A program made the translations under genes and the position numbers. From the IMG/VR virus record IMGVR_UViG_3300047300_000601, positions 1-46,374 of that record: DNA of 46,374 bases; one strand, given 5' to 3'. The first letter of the stretch is position 1, and each line of letters begins with the position of its first letter. The notes beneath the pieces were generated by a model. The model was given only the letters and a program-made list of their open reading frames with translations, had not been told where the DNA came from and did not search any database. This DNA comes from a virus. Positions 35,401 through 42,406 of the stretch are shown piece after piece.

Positions 35401-35931
35401 ACCGATCTTGACGCGAAGGTCAACACCAGTACCAGAAGAAGATACAACGTTAATAGTTGGAACTGAAGTATAACCAGATCCTGGGTTTGTTAATACAATA
35501 CCAGAGATAGAAGAACCTGTAATTTCAGATACGACGGCTGTTGCACCAGTACCACCACCGCCAACAATTTCTAACTGAATGTCTGAAATGTTGATATATC
35601 CAGAGCCACCAGAAATAATATCTACGCCGATAACTTCGTCAGAATAACGGTCATCGTACATATCATAAACTACATCTGATGCCCAATCTCTACGTTTAAT
35701 AACGAATGAGATATCTGATGGTTTGATTTCTTTAATCGTAATAATTTCGTTACGAACCGAGTGTTCGTAAGTTAAACTATCAATCGGCTTTGGTGGGTTG
35801 TTCTCGTCAACCCAGTTAAGGGTTTGCCCAAGAAAATAATAGTATGATGAAGATTTTGTAACAACGTCTCTATACACACCCTCAGCTAAGGATTTATATA
35901 GAATCGATTTTACTAGCTTTGTATCTGCCAT
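32494..35931 (-). CDS. 8: Baseplate wedge protein gp8 with expanded Gly-Tyr repeat region
   Basis: Gp8 is a dimer in each baseplate wedge. The 1145-aa product is over three times T4 gp8 (334). T4-like pieces are visible at both ends and near residue 190: FVIKRRDW at about 76-83 (T4: PRRDW), YNVYKCLD, then TTDGYIWKFMYNIP (T4: DGYVWEYLFEIP), YTDEYIPV, and a C-terminal ETITLRTIVQF (T4 ends EEINILFTF). Between and after these are about fourteen units with cores such as NPGSGYTSVPTI, SAGSGYTEVPTI and NRGEGYTYANVK. They span roughly residues 105-910, interrupted by non-repeat segments. It is a clear gp8 homologue enlarged by repeats. It precedes the giant virion gene by 44 bases. Confidence 0.88.
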   Translation of the reverse strand: MADTKLVKSILYKSLAEGVYRDVVTKSSSYYYFLGQTLNWVDENNPPKPIDSLTYEHSVRNEIITIKEIKPSDISFVIKRRDWASDVVYDMYDDRYSDEVIGVDIISGGSGYINISDIQLEIVGGGGTGATAVVSEITGSSISGIVLTNPGSGYTSVPTINVVSSSGTGVDLRVKIGISSTGFQKIEQAAFYVVTDEYNVYKCLDNNNGNLSKIKPTGTQLDPIKTTDGYIWKFMYNIPINLRNKFYTDEYIPVVSALTNHFYSNGTIDNVYITNRGQGYSSAIVSVTGDGYRESDPILITRATVVSEGTGYQNGATIEFAPPFASFSPFIPNGAVNLGQIIKNEYEDFYEVMTPGSLGPVQPSHKFGTVLNGTTAMKYRGTTMQGTITLRNDKNIVGVNLTNTGSAYTQPPVITVNDPTGQGAQITALIGDSGISSISINNSNSNHNYVSPILTVVGGGGSGAILQPVLVNGDIDEVVVISAGSGYTEVPTIRIEDPSGSGCVMTPILSGSPILDVVIVNGGTGYTNPEITIDAAPGDAGFGATATAVVETGVIDDVSLIGSVREVVLISSGSGYNTPPTVTISGGGGNYAVVRSKLYADKVISTTVINSGQDYLGTPTVTFGTPWEQGLEVYTNDQFSNGSNLYTVVEGGFFGHVSPSWNTGTQYTSVPWVATTELVAGETVYREVSGVKHLYLVLESGYTSTTPPEFLSGDGSAATYGVGLRHIGPVASLRRDGSVATGYAVMRYGAGYSVTPAVNIIDQNGHGAEINFFTAKSEAKISAITENGQIIYLVIDDPGVGYTKATINVTGDGQGAMLTADLSLGAISSQQANNEILTPAGTVDAIAIVSGGYSYGVANILIEGDGVGATAKAIIDPITQAITKVQITNRGEGYTYANVKVIGNGSGANLRAIISPFGGHGKSSPEELYATNLMFYTNISNDLNQGVVVGNDYRQVGILKDPRVFDGFERYQGSLGSSCFIVQAPINILRFSKDEDLYIERISHPDIEWAPSLVLNTGEFIWTSDRIYAVAEGGVSGSSAPTSTTGTETNGFAKLNYVGSTKSKKRYRIVSMSSVFALVQSLDSDIPESNDVFIRTANISDNFTAISVGMPNFDKFSGQLLYIDNKQGFTPSGDETITLRTIVQF
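33200..35631 (-). repeat. Interrupted Gly-Tyr repeat region inside gp8
   Basis: About fourteen units with a [SN]-x-G-[ST]-[GA]-Y-[TSN]-x-P-x-[IV] core lie between the gp8 landmark segments. They often carry a following GGGGSGA or DPSGSG loop. Units are more diverged than in gp18 and are not cleanly tandem. The same family is present in gp7 and the 2452-aa protein. Confidence 0.8.
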
Positions 35932-35981
35932 GTTTAATTCCGTCGATAGTTTAACTTAATATAATATAGAAAAACTAAAAA

Positions 35982-36446
35982 TTAACTTACTGTAACTTTC
36001 CAAGTGATAGCGATAGTATCACCAGCTTGCTTAGTAACAACTGGGAACACTGTACGGCAAAGCATAGTACCACCAGTAGAGGCATTGAAAATACCAGCTT
36101 CAGTAATAGCACCAGTACCAGTACCTGCTGGGAAAGTAGCAGTGTAAGTGATAGCGTTGGCTTCTTGCAAGTTACCAGACAATAGAACACGACCAGTTTG
36201 AGTACCTAGTGTAGTATCTTCTGCTAATGGAGAAGCAGTACCAGTACCGATACCCATATGAGTCATAGCAACTGGAACGTCAGCGTTAGTTGCAATCATT
36301 TTACCTGCGATGTAAACCTTACCAGTTGTAACAACTAGGTTAGGAACTTCGAACTGCTCAGTAATTTGACCTAGTTCGTTTGTTTTAGTAACAGTAACCC
36401 AACCCTTTGGGCTTACTTGGCTTCCTTGTTGAATTTGTTCAATCAT
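35982..36446 (-). CDS. Small tail/baseplate-associated structural protein
   Basis: The 154-aa product has a beta-sandwich-like pattern: GWVTVTKTNELGQITEQFEV, LVVTTGKVYIAGKM, MTHMGIGTGTASPLAEDTTL, ITYTATFPAGTGTGAITEAG, and CRTVFPVVTKQAGDTIAITW. This layout (initial-condition strand, 'MGIGTGT', 'EAGIFN', 'F-P-V-x-K-x-x-x-D-x-I-x-I-x-W') recurs in small phage virion proteins near baseplate genes. It is inserted between gp7 and gp8, which are adjacent in T4. Exact role unknown. Confidence 0.82.
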   Translation of the reverse strand: MIEQIQQGSQVSPKGWVTVTKTNELGQITEQFEVPNLVVTTGKVYIAGKMIATNADVPVAMTHMGIGTGTASPLAEDTTLGTQTGRVLLSGNLQEANAITYTATFPAGTGTGAITEAGIFNASTGGTMLCRTVFPVVTKQAGDTIAITWKVTVS

Positions 36447-36455
36447 AGTGTCTCC

Positions 36456-38591
36456 TTAAGATGAGAAAGTTGATGGACGTGTATTTGCGTACCATTCTGC
36501 TTGATATGAGCCTAAATCATAAGGCTCGAGAGTAACATACCCGCTTTCTGGATACATGCCAGACATTGGATCATTAATGGTATTTAGGGTAAAAGCAATA
36601 GCGTGCTGTTCACCAATTGGTTGGAAATCTGTTATTTTCTTAGTTGTTAACAGCTTAGTGTAATTCTCAACCAATTGAGTTGTATCGGCTGCAGTCTTAC
36701 CAAAATACTTACCGACTGTTTCAATCATGAATACAGTTTCAGCTTGGCCAGTGGCACCGATGCTCTTAGTAAAGACTTTGTTGAATACTTCAGTTGTAGA
36801 GTATGAATCATTTACAGCTTTAGTAAACAAGAACGTCTTAACGTCTGTGATGTTGTTACCATCATATTCAGTTTCAAGGTATTTGTATGCTTTGAAGTAT
36901 GTACCTCGAATAACGTTACCATTAGAGTCCAACTCATAATCGTCGGAAGCAATAATAGTATCGTAGATAGTAACACCAAGAGACTTGACAAGAGAAGTAA
37001 GACCAACTGCAAGAGCAATCTTGTTGTTGATGGAATACTCACCAAACATAGCCATACCAGACGGGTGAAGCATTGAACGAACAACAGAAGCATAAGACTG
37101 TAACTGTTCGTCAATCTTCAACACATAAGCGAAGGCTTGGAAATAGTATGAGTCTTGGATCATCATAGAATCATCCAAGAAGCCGTCGTTAGTCTTGTAA
37201 TATCCTGGGTACTTAGAAACTGCCTCTAGGCTTACGTTTAGAATCGCTGGGTTAGTACCTTGTGTATCTTGCGCATTAATGAAGAACTGACGAGCAATAG
37301 TACCAACGTATGTACCGTCAGAATAGGCGTGAGTCCAGTAATCTCCATAGTTGACATATCCTGATTCGGTAAAACCGTCAGTTTTGTCGTTCATTTTATA
37401 AGAATAGTCTGCGCCAATAATTGGTTTAACAGAAGCACCATTACCAAGAACATCTCCTGGAGCATTAGTGATCTGAGCATAAACTTCACCAGTATACCCT
37501 GAACCGAAATCGTCGATTATGATTTCAGTGATAGAACCATTTTCAATAACAGTATGTGCTAAAGCTCCAGTACCGTTGCCAGTAACCTCAACCAACGGAG
37601 CGATCTGGTAATTCATACCACCATTTAAGATTGTAAAATCTACGATCTTGCCGTTACTTGCAACAGTATATGTTAGGTCAGAAACTGTTGTAGTTCTTTT
37701 CTTTTTAGAAGTTACGGCAGATCCTGGAAGAACTGTAACCGCGAAGCTGGTATTATAGAAAAGACCGAACTTAATAGTGTCGATTGTTTTCAATCCGCCA
37801 TTTTCGTCTACAGTGGCAACCTTGAACCAGAACGGAGTACCTTCACCAGTGTTTAACTGGAAAACCATACCAGGTCTAAAGTTACGACCTGGTTCGTTAA
37901 TTTTAATCTTAGCGGTGTTAGGTAAGATGGTAGCTTGAAACTCTGAACCATACTTAACAGTGTTATTTGGCGAAATCTCACCATAGAAGTTTCTATCTAA
38001 GAATAATTCCCAAACACCAAGTGCCTCATTAACAACAACTGCGTTTTGAACGCTAGCAGTAACACCAGCAAAAGAATCAACACCAGAAACTACATTAGTG
38101 TTATAGATCTTCTTACCAGTTTGAATGTTAATATTCTTACCGACCAGATTCAGAGGATTACCTTGAGCAACCTGCACGAAAATAGAAACGTCTTGTGTCC
38201 AACGACCATCAGAAACTCGAAGCATCTGACGACCTGGATAATCAATGAAAACATCCTTACCGTATAACAAACGGAATAGAAGTTTGTATGATGCTTCAGA
38301 ACCTTTGGCTAGATACTGTTCCTTGATGTGCTTCAACAAGAAACGTTCAGTGTTGGTATCAGTACTTACAACTGGATAGTTGTGAGCTAGTTCAGCCTTG
38401 AAAAATTTAATGTAATCTTCAAGGGTCTCGTCAATGTCTCTGACTTGTTTAAGGTCAACACCCTGATTATCCAAAAATTCGTAATATGCCTCTACGAAAG
38501 AGACGAACGTTGGATATTCGGCTCTTACGAATTCAGGTAACTGTTGCGCTGCTAAGTTTTTCAGCGCAACTCTAGGGATAGTGTTAGCCAT
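36456..38591 (-). CDS. 7: Baseplate wedge protein gp7-like
   Basis: The 711-aa product aligns by eye with the C-terminal part of T4 gp7 (1032 aa). FVSFVEAYYEFLDNQG followed by a helical stretch and KGSEASYKLLFRLLYGKDVFI (residues about 29-115) match T4's FCEAYIQYLSDGYG and KGIEASYKFLFKVLYNEEV. The later SVVRSMLHPSGMAMFG near residue 505 matches T4's RADVIRFVHPVGFGF. The large N-terminal half of T4 gp7 is absent. Near residues 325-385 are two Gly-Tyr repeat units (NGGMNYQIAPLVEV, DFGSGYTGEVYAQI). It follows gp6 by one base and has a clean gp6-gp7-(x)-gp8 order. An AAGGAG-type site precedes the next gene. Confidence 0.85.
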   Translation of the reverse strand: MANTIPRVALKNLAAQQLPEFVRAEYPTFVSFVEAYYEFLDNQGVDLKQVRDIDETLEDYIKFFKAELAHNYPVVSTDTNTERFLLKHIKEQYLAKGSEASYKLLFRLLYGKDVFIDYPGRQMLRVSDGRWTQDVSIFVQVAQGNPLNLVGKNINIQTGKKIYNTNVVSGVDSFAGVTASVQNAVVVNEALGVWELFLDRNFYGEISPNNTVKYGSEFQATILPNTAKIKINEPGRNFRPGMVFQLNTGEGTPFWFKVATVDENGGLKTIDTIKFGLFYNTSFAVTVLPGSAVTSKKKRTTTVSDLTYTVASNGKIVDFTILNGGMNYQIAPLVEVTGNGTGALAHTVIENGSITEIIIDDFGSGYTGEVYAQITNAPGDVLGNGASVKPIIGADYSYKMNDKTDGFTESGYVNYGDYWTHAYSDGTYVGTIARQFFINAQDTQGTNPAILNVSLEAVSKYPGYYKTNDGFLDDSMMIQDSYYFQAFAYVLKIDEQLQSYASVVRSMLHPSGMAMFGEYSINNKIALAVGLTSLVKSLGVTIYDTIIASDDYELDSNGNVIRGTYFKAYKYLETEYDGNNITDVKTFLFTKAVNDSYSTTEVFNKVFTKSIGATGQAETVFMIETVGKYFGKTAADTTQLVENYTKLLTTKKITDFQPIGEQHAIAFTLNTINDPMSGMYPESGYVTLEPYDLGSYQAEWYANTRPSTFSS

Positions 38592-38592
38592 A

Positions 38593-40437
38593 TTACTTTA
38601 GGTTTCTGATAGAAGTGAAGACGTAGTTCTTACCAGCTTGGTTAGAACCAGCAGCAGTCATATCGTTAATTACGTTTACGTTCAGATAGTTACGAGCAAC
38701 CTGTACGATCTGGTTATACGCTGTAACAACGTCATAAGATTCTGGTTTAAGAATGAACTCGAAAGTCGCGTCAGCCATAGATGTAATAGTCAAGTTACGA
38801 ACGATTAGAGTACCGCTAGCATAATTAACTTCGCCGATCTTAGGGTTAACAATGTATTTGTTCTGTTGAGCGTCATAATAGAATAGACGCAAGTTGCCTT
38901 GACCATCATCGTCGATGTAGTGGATGTTAGCAGTGTTTGGAATATAGAAACCAGTAGAGATAACTGATTCAGCTGGGATTGTAGAGTTGAAGATCGGGTT
39001 GATCATGTTCAACTTGTATTCGGCTGAAAGGTTATAACGTGGTGTAAATTCACGACGAACTAGAATCTTAGTTGTGTTGTTTACAATAGCTTGGTCAACT
39101 TCGTCAACTAAACGAACCAATTGAGAGTAACGTAGAACACCATCAAACTTTCTAAGGTTCGTATCATCGTATGCATAGATAGCATCACGGATTAGAGTTT
39201 CTAGCTGAGCTGGAGTTTTATCAGAAACTTTAGCGTTGTAATACGCTGTAACGTCGATCTGAACGTTAAAGTATTCTGGGTCAATAAACTCAGGTGTAAT
39301 AGAAACAACAGATTTCGGAGCGATAATCTGGTTCTTGATATAATCCTTTTCTGTGTCAGTCAACTTGTTAGTATCAGTTGGCTTAACGCAGATGAAAGTC
39401 TTACCGTAAATTGGGGGATCGTTATCTTCACCACCCCAAACAACTACTGAAGAAGCTGCAGGGAAGTTCTTCATAATCAGAGTCTTGTAATCTTCAGTTG
39501 TAACTGCTCTGTTCTGAGCAGCGAACATACGTGGAGCATTATACTTAATAGCATCGACGTCTTCTGGAGAAGAACCACCAAGAGCAGCAGATTGGGCAAC
39601 AACAGTTAAACCAGAACCCAAAAGAGCAGTACCAGCATAAGAGAACTGGTTAGCACCGTTTGGTCCTTCTAGAGAAGAAACATAGTATTCAAAAGTTAGA
39701 TAGTTTCCGTCGATTGGTTTATAACCAACAACACCATCACCGAAATAGATTTCGTAAATACCATCATCAAGCTCTTTAATGAAGTATGCTTTTGAGTTGG
39801 AGTTCATATCAGTAACAGAACCTTCTGCTGCTGAAGAATAAACTACGAATGTATCAGAGTCAGCTGTTTCGCGAACTTTAACAATTAGAGTAGTCAAGTC
39901 AACGTTGGCGTTTGGGATAATGTACTTTTGACCAGGACGAATTGTATAGCTATATGTTAAAGGAATACCTTCAATCAATTCAACGTTGTTGAATGTATAA
40001 GTACCACCGACAGCAACAGTAGTAACGTCAGAAGTGTTATAGAACGTATAAGAAACGCCATCAATAGAAGTCAAGAATGGTTGATTAGCTGGAAGCGTAA
40101 TAACAGATTGATAGTATGTTGGAGCAGTAATTGTGGCGTTAACATAAGACTTCGCACACTTAGCTGAACTTGGAACATAACCTAACATCTTAGCGATAGA
40201 AACTACTGAAGCTCTCTTGCTGGCAGAGTCAAGGAACATCTCATTGACTGCTAAGTTAGTGTATAGGTTATTATAGTGAGTGTTGTATGCTAGTAGATCT
40301 AGTAGAACGTTGAAAGAAGAACCTTCAAAGTCATAGTCTTTAAATTGATCTTGAGCTGAAAGGAAAGCCTTTAGGTTATCCTTAATCTCATCAAAATCTA
40401 ATGCATTAACTTTAATACGTTTTGTTGATTGTGCCAT
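38593..40437 (-). CDS. 6: Baseplate wedge protein gp6
   Basis: Gp6 dimers form the core ring linking the wedges and undergo the main baseplate rearrangement. The 614-aa product is close to T4 gp6 (660). Diagnostic segments are FDEIKDNLKAFLSAQDQFKD near residue 14, SFNVLLDLLAYNTHYNNLYTNLAVNEMFLDSA near 42, and NRAVTTEDYKTLIMKNFPAA near 310. This is the gpJ-type fold seen across contractile systems. Its start overlaps the gp25 stop (TAATG), and gp7 follows after one base. Confidence 0.95.
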   Translation of the reverse strand: MAQSTKRIKVNALDFDEIKDNLKAFLSAQDQFKDYDFEGSSFNVLLDLLAYNTHYNNLYTNLAVNEMFLDSASKRASVVSIAKMLGYVPSSAKCAKSYVNATITAPTYYQSVITLPANQPFLTSIDGVSYTFYNTSDVTTVAVGGTYTFNNVELIEGIPLTYSYTIRPGQKYIIPNANVDLTTLIVKVRETADSDTFVVYSSAAEGSVTDMNSNSKAYFIKELDDGIYEIYFGDGVVGYKPIDGNYLTFEYYVSSLEGPNGANQFSYAGTALLGSGLTVVAQSAALGGSSPEDVDAIKYNAPRMFAAQNRAVTTEDYKTLIMKNFPAASSVVVWGGEDNDPPIYGKTFICVKPTDTNKLTDTEKDYIKNQIIAPKSVVSITPEFIDPEYFNVQIDVTAYYNAKVSDKTPAQLETLIRDAIYAYDDTNLRKFDGVLRYSQLVRLVDEVDQAIVNNTTKILVRREFTPRYNLSAEYKLNMINPIFNSTIPAESVISTGFYIPNTANIHYIDDDGQGNLRLFYYDAQQNKYIVNPKIGEVNYASGTLIVRNLTITSMADATFEFILKPESYDVVTAYNQIVQVARNYLNVNVINDMTAAGSNQAGKNYVFTSIRNLK

Positions 40438-40829
40438 TATCGTGTTCTCTCTAGAATAAAGTCAAGAGTTATTGGTCGTTCCGTGTTAACAATTTTAAAT
40501 ACCACGTTGATGTAAAGCGAGTTGTTCTCATCAGATGCAATAACGTTAACATCTATCAAATTCACTCTAGGTTCAAAGTTTGAAATAATGTCGATAATAG
40601 CTCGTTGAGCCATCTTCTCAGTAAGTGGTGTAATGTTCTCAAATAGTAATTCTCTTAACGGGCTACCGATCTCGCTATGGAATGGTTTCTCATAGTGACG
40701 GATTTGAAGTAAGTTCTTTACTGATTGCTTAATAGCGTTCTCGTCATATCGTTGAACTAAATCCCCCGTCACAGGGTGAGGGGTAAAGTTAAAATCTAGG
40801 TCTGAGAACGTTCTTGTATTTCTGCTCAT
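40437..40829 (-). CDS. 25: Baseplate wedge protein gp25
   Basis: Gp25 (GPW/gp25 family) attaches the wedge to the hub and primes sheath assembly. The 130-aa product matches T4 gp25 (132). The family hallmarks are visible: NLLQIRHYEKPFHSEIGSPL at about 39-58, LRELLFENITPL, and the EPR motif FEPRVNL at 85-91. An AATAAATA lies seven bases before the ATG, and no strong ribosome binding site is evident there. Confidence 0.96.
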   Translation of the reverse strand: MSRNTRTFSDLDFNFTPHPVTGDLVQRYDENAIKQSVKNLLQIRHYEKPFHSEIGSPLRELLFENITPLTEKMAQRAIIDIISNFEPRVNLIDVNVIASDENNSLYINVVFKIVNTERPITLDFILERTR

Positions 40830-40844
40830 AAGTATTATTTATTC

Positions 40845-41147
40845 TTATTCTATGAAACTATTATCAGATCCTTTAGCAATTACGTCTCCGTCTGCTAATT
40901 TATCCCCGATTCTTGCAAGGTAATATCCTTCAATCTTTGTCTTTTTAGATCCCTCGATCGGGTATCTCGCTACCTGTGGATGAACTGAACTACCTTTATT
41001 GTGAGGTAGAAACTGACACGCTGGGTCTACCACTCCTGGTTTTTGTCCATTAAATTTTGTCTTAGATACTGGAGATGTGACCATCTTAGTTGGAGGATAT
41101 CCATCATGGCCAGTTGTAGTATCTCCAATAACTGCGATTCCTGACAT
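40845..41147 (-). CDS. PAAR-type spike tip protein
   Basis: PAAR proteins cap the membrane-piercing spike (T4 gp5.4). The 100-aa product has IGDTTTGHDGYPP at residues about 7-19, VDPACQFLPHNKG near 40, VHPQVARYP near 55, and IEGYYLARIGDKLADGDVIAKGS at about 72-94. This is the PAAR layout, with spaced His and Cys that can bind a metal ion. It lies between the collar-domain fibre and gp25, close to the gp5-type spike it would cap. Confidence 0.85.
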   Translation of the reverse strand: MSGIAVIGDTTTGHDGYPPTKMVTSPVSKTKFNGQKPGVVDPACQFLPHNKGSSVHPQVARYPIEGSKKTKIEGYYLARIGDKLADGDVIAKGSDNSFIE

Positions 41148-41148
41148 A

Positions 41149-41856
41149 TTAGACCTTCATAATGAACGCCAAAGAATAGTATGGTGGCAAGTTCTTATTT
41201 GTGCCAGTAGTACCAGTACCAGCGATTGTAGTTGTTACGCTTGTTGATACAGAAACCGTGTGGGTGTGAGTATGGCTATGAGAAGCGTTAATCCAACTGT
41301 TCTCTGTGTTAGTGCTCGATGACAAATTATCAGAGAACGTGTTACTGTTATTTCCGCCATTAGAAAACACCCCATTACCAGAAAGACCAGAGTCAGAAGC
41401 ATACAACTGACCAGACCATGAATCAGTATCGTTTGTTGCTGATGCAGATGAAGTAGCGTAAGAAGTAGCAGTGTGAGTATGATCAACCGCAATGGCGTCT
41501 TTAGAACCACCAGTCTTAGTATCTGCGCCCGTCACGAAAGTTGTAGCTGAACCACCAGAATCTGACCTTGCGCCAATTACAAATCTATCTCTTAAATCAG
41601 GCGTATTGTTTGTACCATCACATAGTCTCCACCCAGAAGGGATAGTCGAGACTGACCCAGACCACATAACGATACAACCAATAGGAATGGCAGAGAAGTT
41701 AGCAATCTGAGTTGTCAGGGTAGCTTGACCAGCTTGTAGAGTTGTAATCTCAGTTTCATGAGTGTTGACTGTAACCTTGACAATATCAAAGTTATCATCC
41801 AAGTCGGATAGCTGGATGGCACCAGTTCTTTGTTTAAAAATATTTGGGATTTCCAT
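41149..41856 (-). CDS. Short tail fibre / collar-domain protein (gp12-like tip)
   Basis: The 235-aa product begins with the fibre-type anchor (AIQLSDLDDNFDIVKVTVNTH) and has a phage collar domain at about residues 55-95 (IPIGCIVMWSG, IPSGWRLCDGTNNTPDLRDRF). The C-terminal part contains paired His motifs (DHTHTA near 126, SHSHTHTHTV near 200) and ends KNLPPYYSLAFIMKV. T4 gp12 and related fibres use such HxH motifs to bind metal at the trimer axis. It is located among hub genes, away from the main fibre cluster, so it may be a baseplate-attached short fibre. Confidence 0.86.
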   Translation of the reverse strand: MEIPNIFKQRTGAIQLSDLDDNFDIVKVTVNTHETEITTLQAGQATLTTQIANFSAIPIGCIVMWSGSVSTIPSGWRLCDGTNNTPDLRDRFVIGARSDSGGSATTFVTGADTKTGGSKDAIAVDHTHTATSYATSSASATNDTDSWSGQLYASDSGLSGNGVFSNGGNNSNTFSDNLSSSTNTENSWINASHSHTHTHTVSVSTSVTTTIAGTGTTGTNKNLPPYYSLAFIMKV

Positions 41857-41857
41857 C

Positions 41858-42406
41858 TTATGCCCAGTTAATATCCAAGTTGGTTGTATTTCTCCACTTT
41901 ACAGTGGCTGCGTTAATACTATTTATCCATTGCTTATACATTGATGCGTCTGGAACAGCAGTTGAGTTAATGTATTGAAGCAATAACGTTCTATTTAAAT
42001 CCCAGTTATTATTCACAACCTTTGTGTAAACCTTACTTGTAATTAACGTTGTGTCTAGATACACGTTAGCCGTATAGGTGTAAGGTTTAGATGGAGTCGT
42101 ATCTGGTCGGTATTCGATAACCTGTTCTAGTTTATCTATGTTGATAAGTCTAAAGTTGTTAACCGTTATGAATTCATTCGGTACTGCTTTTGTCTTATAC
42201 TTGACAAACATATCAAACACGTTCGTGTAGTAACCAGTTATGTTGTTTCCGCTGATATAGATTGTTTCTGGGTTTGTCTCATTCGGTGTTACTACAACCT
42301 TGTAAGTATTTGATGGGAAGTCTGAATCAGTATAAGTTAGCGAATGTGAGAACGCTTGGTATTCATCTACATTCGCGAAAGTATCAATGTTCCAAACTCC
42401 AGCCAT
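41858..42406 (-). CDS. Hypothetical baseplate-region protein
   Basis: The 182-aa product begins MAGVWNIDTFANVDEYQAFS and has an N-terminal beta-rich part. A Trp/Asn-rich C-terminus has NNWDLNRTLLLQYINST and ends NTTNLDINWA. In T4 the gene after gp5 is gp53, but I see no gp53 hallmark (for example the RTYYIKGS region), so I do not assign it. The start overlaps the spike gene stop (TAATG) and it lies one base from the collar fibre. Its location favours a baseplate role. Confidence 0.78.
   Translation of the reverse strand: MAGVWNIDTFANVDEYQAFSHSLTYTDSDFPSNTYKVVVTPNETNPETIYISGNNITGYYTNVFDMFVKYKTKAVPNEFITVNNFRLINIDKLEQVIEYRPDTTPSKPYTYTANVYLDTTLITSKVYTKVVNNNWDLNRTLLLQYINSTAVPDASMYKQWINSINAATVKWRNTTNLDINWA

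Noticed and set aside
41858-42406. Assignment of the 182-aa gene as gp53
   Set aside because: Only position after gp5 favours it; no gp53 motif is visible.
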